Positions 1 through 6,510 of a DNA stretch of 14,894 bases are shown in pieces. The notes below the pieces were generated by a model. It worked only from the letters and a program-made list of their open reading frames with translations. It was not told where the DNA came from and made no database searches. Origin of the DNA: Bacteroidales bacterium (lineage in GTDB: Bacteria > Bacteroidota > Bacteroidia > Bacteroidales > UBA932); contig SFMU01000050.1 in NCBI GenBank assembly GCA_004552965.1, positions 1-14,894 of the forward strand, given 5' to 3'. The position numbers were made by a program, and so were the translations under genes. Numbering within the stretch: position 1 is the first letter of the stretch; the number at the start of each line of letters is the position of its first letter.

Positions 1-93
1 CGTCCGAAAGATAAGCATATTCAGCCAAAGTTGTATCGCCTGAAGAGATTCTTTCACGGAACGAAGAATAGCCGATCGCCGGTCAAACTGTAA
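1..93 (+). CDS. Possible 3' end of an unknown protein gene (partial)
   Basis: Frame 1 is open from the first base of the window to a TAA at 91-93, giving a 30-residue, strongly basic C-terminal tail rich in Lys, Arg and His. A hairpin at 100-125 follows directly, as expected after a gene end. I do not recognise the tail, and 30 codons is short enough to be open by chance. The call rests on position and on the terminator-like hairpin, not on homology. Confidence 0.3.
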   Translation, partial: RPKDKHIQPKLYRLKRFFHGTKNSRSPVKL

Positions 94-99
94 ATGTAA

Positions 100-125
100 G
101 GGGTGGCTGCCGGTCCGGCCACCCC
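100..125. terminator. Hairpin, probably a bidirectional terminator
   Basis: GGGGTGGC (100-107) pairs perfectly with GCCACCCC (118-125) around a 10-base loop. It sits between the possible plus-strand gene end at 93 and the stop codon of the minus-strand acetyltransferase at 141, so it could serve both converging transcripts. Neither flank has a long T run, so rho-independent termination is inferred rather than shown. Confidence 0.55.
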
Positions 126-140
126 TGTGCGTTACTTCCG

Positions 141-773
141 TTACATCAGTTGGCCCGGAAGGACTTTCTTTTCCTTTTTGGGGAACAAGGCATCGAAGGC
201 CTCGAAGCCTTCTGGGTCGTCCATTGCCACGAAGTAGCCCTTCGGGGTGTGGTAGGTGCCCTCTATCCCTTCGAGGTAGCCCTCCTTCAGCTCCTGCCCT
301 AGGAAATAAGGCACATCACTTTCGCAAGGCTCGCCATGGTAGTGAATATGCAGCTCCGAAGCCAGAGTGAAGCCTGCATGCTTGTAGAAATCGATGTTTC
401 CCTCCATGAAGACGGCTCCGAAGCCCATCTCCCTGGCTTTTTCCAGCGCAAATCTCAACAAGGTCACGCCGTAGCCCTTTCGCTTGTATTCCGGAGCGAT
501 GCTGATCGGCCCGAAAGTCAGGATGGGAATGTTCCGCCCATCATCTGCAGCGATTTCAGCCTTTGAGAACATCACGTGGCCCATCAGGACACCGTCAGTC
601 TCCATCACGAAGTCCAGTTCGGGGATGAAATCGGGATTGCTGCGGTAGCAGTGAAGCACATAGTGCTCGGTACAACCGGGCCGGTAGACGTTCCAGAATG
701 CCTCTCTGGTGAGGTTTTCGACTGTGCGGTAGTCTGATTCCCGCTCAAGGCGGATAGTTATATTCTTATTCAT
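141..773 (-). CDS. GNAT family N-acetyltransferase, YhbS-like
   Basis: A 210-residue cytosolic protein of the GNAT superfamily, which transfers acetyl groups from acetyl-CoA to an amine. Its layout resembles the YhbS group (COG3153). The N-terminal strand ITIRLERESDY leads into the acceptor region. FGPISIAPEYKRKGYG is the beta4 strand plus the acetyl-CoA pyrophosphate loop (the R/Q-x-x-G-x-G/A type motif). A GNIDFYKHAGF segment matches the YhbS-type [GD]-x-x-x-[FY]Y-x-x-x-GF motif. It is longer than the roughly 167-residue E. coli YhbS because of a C-terminal extension of about 40 residues. I chose the Met at 773 because homology begins there and an A-rich leader precedes it. The frame stays open to an ATG at 878, but those 35 extra codons look like untranslated leader. 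The substrate is unknown. Confidence 0.85.
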   Translation of the reverse strand: MNKNITIRLERESDYRTVENLTREAFWNVYRPGCTEHYVLHCYRSNPDFIPELDFVMETDGVLMGHVMFSKAEIAADDGRNIPILTFGPISIAPEYKRKGYGVTLLRFALEKAREMGFGAVFMEGNIDFYKHAGFTLASELHIHYHGEPCESDVPYFLGQELKEGYLEGIEGTYHTPKGYFVAMDDPEGFEAFDALFPKKEKKVLPGQLM

Positions 774-796
774 GTTTTTTTCGGATATTGAATATT

Positions 797-829
797 TAAA
801 AGTAGATAATTGAATAGTGTTTGTTGAAA
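797..829 (-). promoter_or_regulatory. Candidate promoter for the acetyltransferase
   Basis: On the minus strand TACTTTTA (804-797) matches seven of eight positions of the Bacteroidetes -7 element TAnnTTTG, and TTTC (829-826) sits 21 bases upstream where the -33 TTTG is expected. Transcription would start near 790, leaving a leader of about 17 bases before the ATG at 773. Both boxes are imperfect. Confidence 0.35.
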
Positions 830-831
830 AT

Positions 832-869
832 AAAACACCACCCCACACTTCAATCATAAGGTGGGTTTT
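832..869. terminator. Terminator-like hairpin downstream of pheS
   Basis: AAAACaCCACC (832-842) pairs with GGTGGGTTTT (860-869) with a single bulged base, giving ten pairs around a 17-base loop. Read on the minus strand the stem ends in a T-rich run (GTTTTATTTTC), so it could stop transcripts coming from pheS just before the acetyltransferase promoter. The A/T ends also permit function in the plus direction. Confidence 0.45.
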
Positions 870-948
870 CCGGTTCATGCATCTTCACCGGGAGAATGCC
901 GGCTACAGATGCAGGAGAACAATATCCGAATTGAGATTACGCATCCAA

Positions 949-1030
949 AAAAGTTACGGTTGCAAAGATAATCAATTACTTGAGTTCTGCATGTGAAACT
1001 CAGGCCAATTATCCGGCAACCGTAACTTTT
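949..1030. repeat. Nested 82-base inverted repeat 3' of pheS
   Basis: AAAAGTTACGGTTGC (949-963) is the exact reverse complement of 1016-1030. Inside it GATAAT (967-972) pairs with ATTATC (1008-1013) and TGAGTT (981-986) pairs with AACTCA (997-1002), giving 27 pairs in three stacked helices. Read on the minus strand it begins 34 bases after the pheS stop and ends in a run of six T (952-947), so a terminator or 3'-end stabiliser of the pheS transcript is the simplest reading. The minus strand also contains an exact TAnnTTTG match (TATCTTTG, 970-963), but with no good -33 box. Confidence 0.6.
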
Positions 1031-1064
1031 GTTCCGAAAGGCATCCGCTCTTCCGAACGGACCC

Positions 1065-2099
1065 CTACACTTCGATCGATGTCTTGAACTCCGAGAGGAA
1101 CCGCAGGTCGTTCTCGAAATAGTGACGCAGGTCGTTGACCTGCCACTTGAGCATCGCGATGCGCTCCAGACCCATTCCGAAGGCGAAACCGCTGTACTTG
1201 CTGCTGTCGATTCCGGAAGCCTCGAGAACATTCGGATCAACCATTCCGCAGCCCATGATCTCGAGCCAGCCGGTGCCCTTGCAGATGTTGCAGCCCTTGC
1301 CGTGGCAGATGTTGCAGCTCACGTCGATTTCGCTGGAAGGCTCGGTGAACGGGAAATACGAAGGACGCATCCTGATCTGTGTCTCAGGTCCGAACATCTC
1401 GCGGGCAAACAGAAGGATGGCCTGCTTGAGGTCGGCGAAGGTCACATTCTCATCGATGTAGAGACCTTCGACCTGATGGAAGATGCAATGGGCTCGGGCC
1501 GAGATGGCCTCGTTGCGGAACACTCGTCCCGGGCAGATGACGCGGATCGGAAGCTTCATGGTCTCCATCGCGCGGACCTGGACAGAAGAAGTGTGGGTCC
1601 TCAGAAGCAGCGGGTTGGGATGGCCTGCGGACACGAAGAAAGTGTCCTGCATGTCCCTTGCAGGGTGGTTCTGAGGGAAGTTGAGAGCCTCGAAGACATG
1701 GTAGTCATCTTCGATCTCGGGACCTTCGGCAACATCATACCCGAATTTTCTGAATATGTCGACAATCTCCTGGCGCACAATCGAAACCGGATGCCTCGAA
1801 CCCAGCTCGAAAGGCGTGCCCGGCATCGAAAGGTCCTCTTTCGACCCTTCGGAGACCTGCTCCTGGGACACTGTGGACTTCAGCTCTTCAATCTTCGCCG
1901 CAGCAGCCTGCTTCAGCTCGTTGATCGTGCGGCCGAACTCCTTCTTGAGTTCCGGAGAGAAAGAACGGAATTCCTCGAAAAGAGCGGTGACTTCACCTTT
2001 CTTGCCGAGAAGCCTGACCCTGGCCTCTTCGATTTCCTTGGCGTTGCTGCACTTGAGTTCCTTGATCTGCGCGAGCAGATTCTCTATTCTTGCTTTCAT
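1065..2099 (-). CDS. pheS: Phenylalanine--tRNA ligase alpha subunit
   Basis: A 344-residue class II aminoacyl-tRNA synthetase subunit that activates Phe and charges tRNA-Phe as an alpha2-beta2 enzyme with PheT (not in this window). Residues 1-85 form the N-terminal coiled coil that binds tRNA. The catalytic core starts near 100 (HPVSIVRQEIVDIF). Class II motif 2 lies around 188-212 (CPGRVFRNE ... FHQVEGLY), and motif 3 is GFAFGMGLERIAML at 304-317. An insert at 262-273 has the pattern CxxC-x4-CxxC, as in other Bacteroidota and Bacillus PheS, and may bind a metal. The start at 2099 gives the usual family length and follows the upstream gene by 14 bases. The frame is open to 2198, but that part lacks homology and overlaps the upstream gene. 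Confidence 0.97.
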   Translation of the reverse strand: MKARIENLLAQIKELKCSNAKEIEEARVRLLGKKGEVTALFEEFRSFSPELKKEFGRTINELKQAAAAKIEELKSTVSQEQVSEGSKEDLSMPGTPFELGSRHPVSIVRQEIVDIFRKFGYDVAEGPEIEDDYHVFEALNFPQNHPARDMQDTFFVSAGHPNPLLLRTHTSSVQVRAMETMKLPIRVICPGRVFRNEAISARAHCIFHQVEGLYIDENVTFADLKQAILLFAREMFGPETQIRMRPSYFPFTEPSSEIDVSCNICHGKGCNICKGTGWLEIMGCGMVDPNVLEASGIDSSKYSGFAFGMGLERIAMLKWQVNDLRHYFENDLRFLSEFKTSIEV

Positions 2100-2113
2100 G
2101 ATGTTCGGGATTG

Positions 2114-2542
2114 TTATTGTTTCGCTTCGGCGCGCGAGTTCCGCTTGTCGCGGAATTTCTTTTCCCTTGCGGCGCCCATCTTGAGATATTTGTTCCACTG
2201 GGCCTCATTCATCACCTTGCTGAGGGCCTGGTAGATCTGTTCGTTCCACTTGTCCTGTGTCCTGATGTAGATGTCCGTGTTCGAAACCTTTGCCGAGGAG
2301 AGGTTGTCCAGCTCTTCCTGCATTGCCCTGTAGTCGTGGTTCAGGATGGAATCCACGTAGAAGGTCTGCCAGGTCTCCAGCTTGAGGGAGTTTTCCAGAT
2401 TGCTGACCTGATTCTTGATGAACTCATCCATTTTCTTCTCCTTGTCTTCCTTCTTCTGTCCCGACTGGGCAGATGCCGGAAGGCAGACCAGGGCAAGGAG
2501 AAAACAGACCAGACCGGGTGCAAAGTTCTTGAACATGTCCAT
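2114..2542 (-). CDS. Small secreted hypothetical protein upstream of pheS
   Basis: About 142 residues. A basic N-terminus, a hydrophobic stretch and a PASAQ cleavage site near residue 26 make a typical signal peptide, so the product is probably periplasmic. The mature part is hydrophilic and helical, rich in Lys, Glu and Gln, with no Cys after the signal. It begins with a KKEDKEKKMDEF-like charged segment and ends in a basic tail (REKKFRDKRNSR). No enzyme motif is visible, and I do not recognise a named family; its general character recalls small periplasmic Bacteroidota proteins. It ends 14 bases before pheS and very likely shares its transcript. Two in-frame Met codons (2542 and 2536) are possible starts; both give the same signal peptide. 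The longer frame to 2599 runs through the promoter and is unlikely. Confidence 0.75.
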   Translation of the reverse strand: MDMFKNFAPGLVCFLLALVCLPASAQSGQKKEDKEKKMDEFIKNQVSNLENSLKLETWQTFYVDSILNHDYRAMQEELDNLSSAKVSNTDIYIRTQDKWNEQIYQALSKVMNEAQWNKYLKMGAAREKKFRDKRNSRAEAKQ

Positions 2543-2568
2543 GATTAGTCGAAAAATTCTTATCTTTA

Positions 2569-2600
2569 CAAAGTTGCTTGACTTGACGCAAACAAACAAA
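2569..2600 (-). promoter_or_regulatory. Promoter for the secreted protein-pheS transcript
   Basis: On the minus strand CAACTTTG (2576-2569) matches the Bacteroidetes -7 box TAnnTTTG except for its first base. A TTTG (2600-2597) lies 20 bases upstream, inside four tandem TTTG copies (2604-2589), so the -33 spacing has several registers. Predicted start is near 2562, about 20 bases before the ATG. The same region must carry the promoter of the divergent C69 gene. TATCTTTA (2561-2568, plus) resembles a -7 box for it, but no well-placed -33 was found. Confidence 0.45.
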
Positions 2601-2631
2601 CAAAAATAGTCATTATTCCCTTAATCGCAAA

Positions 2632-4398
2632 ATGGCAAGAAAATCAATTCTCTGTGCGCTCCTGATGCTGTCCGCTTCCCTGATGCCCGGGAACGGCGCA
2701 AAGGCCTGCACCAACATCATCGTCACCAGAGGAGCCAGCAAGGACAACTCCTGCATAGTCTCCTACGCAGCCGACTCCCATGTCCTTTATGGCGAGCTCT
2801 ACTACCATCCTGCAGCCGACTGGAAGCCAGGCGCCCTTCTGAACATCACGGAATGGGACACCGCCAGGCCGATGGGCAGCATAGCCCAGGTCCCTCACAC
2901 CTACAAGACCGTCGGCAACATGAACGAGCATCAGCTCATCATCGCCGAGACTACCTGGGGCGGAAGGGAGGAACTTCTGGACACCACAGCGGTGATGGAC
3001 TACGGTTCCCTCATCTACGTCACCCTCCAGAGGGCGCGTACGGCACGCGAGGCCATCAAGGTCATCGTGGACCTGGTCAATGAATATGGTTACGCCTCCG
3101 AGGGCGAAAGCTTCTCGATTGCGGACCGGGATGAAGCCTGGGTGATGGACCTTATCGGAAAGGGTGTGGACCTCAGGGACGGAAAGAATCTCCGCAAGGG
3201 CATGGTCTGGGTTGCCAGGAGGGTTCCGGACGGCTACATCTGCTCCCACGCCAACCAGGCCAGGATCACCACCTTCCCGCTCGACGATCCTGAAAACTGC
3301 CTCTATGCCCCGGATGTCATCTCCTTTGCAAGGGAGATGGGCTTCTACGAAGGCGCCGATGAGGATTTCGACTTCAGCGCGGCCTACTGCCCGTACGACT
3401 TCGGCACCGTCCGCGCCTGTGACGCCAGGACCTGGAGCGCCTTCAACACCCTCTGTGACGGAGTCTTCACCTACGAGAAGGACGGAGTGACAGTGACCGA
3501 GAAGGCTTCCGACTACTACGACTACATTACCGGCGAGAACCTTGCCCACAGGATGCCGCTTTTCGTCAGGCCGGCAAGGAAACTCGGAGTCAAGGATGTC
3601 GCCGACATGATGAGAGACCACTTCGAGGGCACACCTCTGGACATGACCACCGACATCGGAGCCGGCGGCAATGCTCTGCCTTACAGGTGGAGGCCGATGG
3701 GCTTCTCCTATAATGGATGGAATTACATCAACGAAAGGGCCATCGCCACCCAGCAGACCGGTTTCTGGTTCGTCGCCCAGGCCCGCCACGACCTTCCGGA
3801 CATGATCGGAGGTCTTCTGTGGTTCGGCACCGACGATGCTGCGACTTCCTATCTCACCCCGATATATTCAAACACCGATGCTGTCCCTGAATGCTTCAGG
3901 GAGGGCAACGGAAGCATGCTTGAATATTCATCCACAGCCTCCTTCTGGATCAACAACCGCGTCACCAACCATTGCTACAAGGCCTACAACATCATGGCTC
4001 CGACAGTCCGCGAAGCCATCGACAAGTTCGAGAATTCACAGATCGAAGAGAAAGTCAAGGCGATGGATGCGGCTGCTCTCGAGGCCTACAACCGCATCCT
4101 TCCGAAGGCTGAGAAGAAAGCCTCGTCTTCAAAGGACTTCTTCGCCCCTGTCAGAAAGATGCTCACCGACTATTCCGTCAGCACCGCCCAGACCCAGTTC
4201 GATGCCTGGGTGGCTCTCGAGCAGCTGCTTGTGGTCAAGTTCATTGACGGCAATGTCAAGGCTCAGGATGCCGACGGCAACTTCATCCACAGCAAGTATT
4301 CGGAGAGGATGCCTGCCGGTCTGGTACAGCCGGGCTACACCGACAAATGGAAAGAAGCCGTGGTCAGGGATCACGGTGATGTCATCCGTGAAAGATAA
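2632..4398 (+). CDS. Secreted C69 family dipeptidase
   Basis: A 588-residue exported peptidase of family C69 (Ntn-hydrolase fold, PepD/COG4690 type), cleaving dipeptides or short peptides outside the cytoplasm. A signal peptide (residues 1-25) ends at ACTNIIV, so removal exposes Cys26 as the N-terminal nucleophile, the arrangement expected for this family. Recognisable conserved segments include SYAADSHVLYGELYY (44-58), the VPHTYKTVGNMNEHQ block and the following ETTWGGREEL, and DRDEAWVMDLIG. Length fits secreted Bacteroidales homologues. No frameshift or missing key residue was seen. An S46-family gene starts 18 bases downstream on the same strand, so the two are probably one transcript dedicated to extracytoplasmic peptide breakdown. 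Exact substrate preference cannot be read from the sequence. Confidence 0.93.
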   Translation: MARKSILCALLMLSASLMPGNGAKACTNIIVTRGASKDNSCIVSYAADSHVLYGELYYHPAADWKPGALLNITEWDTARPMGSIAQVPHTYKTVGNMNEHQLIIAETTWGGREELLDTTAVMDYGSLIYVTLQRARTAREAIKVIVDLVNEYGYASEGESFSIADRDEAWVMDLIGKGVDLRDGKNLRKGMVWVARRVPDGYICSHANQARITTFPLDDPENCLYAPDVISFAREMGFYEGADEDFDFSAAYCPYDFGTVRACDARTWSAFNTLCDGVFTYEKDGVTVTEKASDYYDYITGENLAHRMPLFVRPARKLGVKDVADMMRDHFEGTPLDMTTDIGAGGNALPYRWRPMGFSYNGWNYINERAIATQQTGFWFVAQARHDLPDMIGGLLWFGTDDAATSYLTPIYSNTDAVPECFREGNGSMLEYSSTASFWINNRVTNHCYKAYNIMAPTVREAIDKFENSQIEEKVKAMDAAALEAYNRILPKAEKKASSSKDFFAPVRKMLTDYSVSTAQTQFDAWVALEQLLVVKFIDGNVKAQDADGNFIHSKYSERMPAGLVQPGYTDKWKEAVVRDHGDVIRER

Positions 4399-4416
4399 TC
4401 CTGACGGCTTCTGCTG

Positions 4417-6510
4417 ATGAACAGGGCTGCAGCGCTTCTTTTCACTTTCGTTTTTGCAATGTCCTTGTCGGCCAGCGCCGATGAGGGCTTGTGGCTTGTG
4501 GGTGACGTCCACGGGCCTCTGGAGAGCCGGATGAAAGAACGCGGCCTTCTGCTATCCGCAGCTCAGATCCATAATCCCGAAGGCTCGGGAGCCTCAGTCT
4601 CGGACGCTGTTGTCAGGATGGGCTCCGGCTACACTGGAAGCCTGATTTCGGAGGACGGTCTGATTCTGACCAGCTATTCCTGTGCCTATCCGGCCGTGGC
4701 CCGGGCGAGCACCCTTGAGGAGGACTTCCTCGAGAACGGTTTCTGGGCGGCAGGACGCAACCGGGAACTGCCCGTTCCGGGAGAGACAGTCAGTTTTCTT
4801 AGGAAAACCCTCGATGTGACCGCAGAGGTAAAGGCTCTCAAGAAGGAGCTGGGCTCCAGGGGACAGAGCTTCGGAGCGGACAGGATAAGCCGGCTGATGG
4901 AGGAAAGGTACGCCGGAGCGGAGCCGGGCCTGGAGGCCAGGTTCAGTTCGGTATATTCGGGAGAAAGATGCTTCATTTCGTTCTATAAGGTCTATTCCGA
5001 CGTGCGGCTGGTCGCCGCCCCTCCTTCCGGGTTGGGTTGTTTCGGCGGGAGCGGCGCAGCCAGGCTCTGGCCTCATCACAGCTGTGACTTCGCCATATTC
5101 AGAATCTATGAAGGCGGTGCGCCGGTCTCCGGGGAAAAGCCGCTGAAACTTTCGCTCAAGGGCTATTCCCCCTTCTCTTTCACGATGGTCCTGGGCTTCC
5201 CTCTGCAGACCGGGAGGTTCTCTCCGTCCGGGCTTGTCCGGCTTGAGGAGGAGGCTCTCGTGCCTGCCAGGAATTCTGTCCGGGCCCCGAGGATCGCAAT
5301 CCTTCGCAAGTGGACTGCGGCCGATCCCGAAATCCGCCACAAGTATGCCCCTCTGTATCAATCCCTGAGCAGGGATTATTCCGGCGGGGAGGGTGCTGCC
5401 GACTGCTACAGGCGTTTCCGTACACCCGAGAACCTGCGTGCCAGGGAATCCGGACTTCAGACCTGGATCGGTTCCGAGGACCTCTACGGTTCGATGTGGA
5501 ATTCCGTCATCACCGACGTGAATCAGGCATATTCGGACATGAGAAGGATCGAAAGGGACAGAGCCCTTTGCTCGGAAATCCTTTCGAAGGGATTTCCGAC
5601 AGGGGAGTATCTGCTACGTGCCGCCGGATGCGGGAGCCGTGACGAGGCTCGCGAAATCCTTTCCGAGGGCATCAGGAGCACTGACTCCAGAGTCGAGAGG
5701 GAACTCCTGACACTCATGCTCACCGAATTCTACACAGATTTCGATTCCTACTACTACGGACCTTGGCAGAGAAAGATGCAGAACCGTTTCGGCACTGATT
5801 TCGGCGCCATGGCGGATTACCTGTGGGAGAACAGCATCGTCTCCTCTCCAATGGCCGCCGAGGGCCTCAATGAGGTGGCGGACCTGCGCGAGGATCCCCT
5901 TGTAAGGTTCCTTTCCGACATTCCGGAGAGCATATTCAGCAGGCGGCGCGGCCATCAGGGCATCTCTGCAAGAGCGGCAGGGCTGAGAAATGAATATGAA
6001 AGGGCTCTCTACTGGATGAAACTCATGAAAGGGGAGGAAATGTATCCCGATGCCAATTCGACGATGAGGCTTTCCTACGGCAAGGTTGCCGGCTACATGC
6101 CTTCCGACGGGATAATCTGCAACTGGTACTCGACCCCCGAGGGCTTTCTGGAACGCTGCGACCGCAATGACCGCGATCTCAGGCTGGACCAGAAATCCAA
6201 GGCTCTGCTTGAAAAGCACCGCTGGGGGAGATGGGGTTTCCCGCTCGAAGGAAAGAACAAATCGATGATAGCCGATTTCCTGTCCGACAATGATGTCGCC
6301 GAAGGCAACTCGGGCAGTCCCGTTCTGAACGCAAAAGGCGAACTCATCGGAATTGTCTCTGATGGCAATTACGAATCGTTCGCCTCCGTGGTTTCATATT
6401 CACCGGGTTACAGCATGAGCATCAACACTGACATCCGGTTCGTTCTGTGGGTACTTGACAAGTACGCCGGGATGAAGCGGCTTGTCAGGGAAATCGAATT
6501 CGCCGATTAG
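4417..6510 (+). CDS. S46 (DPP7/DPP11-like) peptidase homologue lacking the catalytic His
   Basis: A 697-residue exported protein of the S46 dipeptidyl-peptidase family, which normally removes dipeptides from peptide N-termini in the periplasm using a chymotrypsin-type triad. A signal peptide ends near Ala21, followed by the family start ADEGLWL. Family anchors are present throughout: DAVVRMGSGYTGSLIS, FLENGFWA, LWPHHSCDFAIFRIY, FTMVLGFP, GNSGSPVLNAKGELIG and INTDIRFVLWVLDKYAG. The catalytic Ser (S632 of GNSGSP) and Asp (D224) are kept. Where active members read TNHHCGY this protein reads TSYSCAY (residues 85-91), so the catalytic His position is Ser88. The usual GGDTDNW before the WPRH segment is GGSGAAR here, losing residues that hold the substrate amino terminus. 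The reading frame is intact and full length, so this looks like a maintained non-peptidase rather than a decayed gene. It follows the C69 gene by 18 bases. Confidence 0.9.
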   Translation: MNRAAALLFTFVFAMSLSASADEGLWLVGDVHGPLESRMKERGLLLSAAQIHNPEGSGASVSDAVVRMGSGYTGSLISEDGLILTSYSCAYPAVARASTLEEDFLENGFWAAGRNRELPVPGETVSFLRKTLDVTAEVKALKKELGSRGQSFGADRISRLMEERYAGAEPGLEARFSSVYSGERCFISFYKVYSDVRLVAAPPSGLGCFGGSGAARLWPHHSCDFAIFRIYEGGAPVSGEKPLKLSLKGYSPFSFTMVLGFPLQTGRFSPSGLVRLEEEALVPARNSVRAPRIAILRKWTAADPEIRHKYAPLYQSLSRDYSGGEGAADCYRRFRTPENLRARESGLQTWIGSEDLYGSMWNSVITDVNQAYSDMRRIERDRALCSEILSKGFPTGEYLLRAAGCGSRDEAREILSEGIRSTDSRVERELLTLMLTEFYTDFDSYYYGPWQRKMQNRFGTDFGAMADYLWENSIVSSPMAAEGLNEVADLREDPLVRFLSDIPESIFSRRRGHQGISARAAGLRNEYERALYWMKLMKGEEMYPDANSTMRLSYGKVAGYMPSDGIICNWYSTPEGFLERCDRNDRDLRLDQKSKALLEKHRWGRWGFPLEGKNKSMIADFLSDNDVAEGNSGSPVLNAKGELIGIVSDGNYESFASVVSYSPGYSMSINTDIRFVLWVLDKYAGMKRLVREIEFAD

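Noticed and set aside
774..878. Extended N-terminus of the acetyltransferase from an ATG at 878
   Set aside because: The extra residues show no GNAT similarity, and the region contains a terminator-like hairpin and candidate promoter boxes.
1279..1317. Four-cysteine insert in PheS as a novel zinc site
   Set aside because: The same CxxC-type insert is present in PheS of other Bacteroidota and Bacillus as I remember them, so it is ordinary for the family.
1029..2234. Long plus-strand open frame of about 400 codons opposite pheS
   Set aside because: It is antisense to a clear synthetase gene, has no domain that I recognise, and arises from the codon composition of pheS.
2644..3789. Long minus-strand open frame opposite the C69 peptidase
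   Set aside because: Low-complexity Val/Gly/Asp composition typical of an antisense shadow; the plus-strand frame has strong family motifs.
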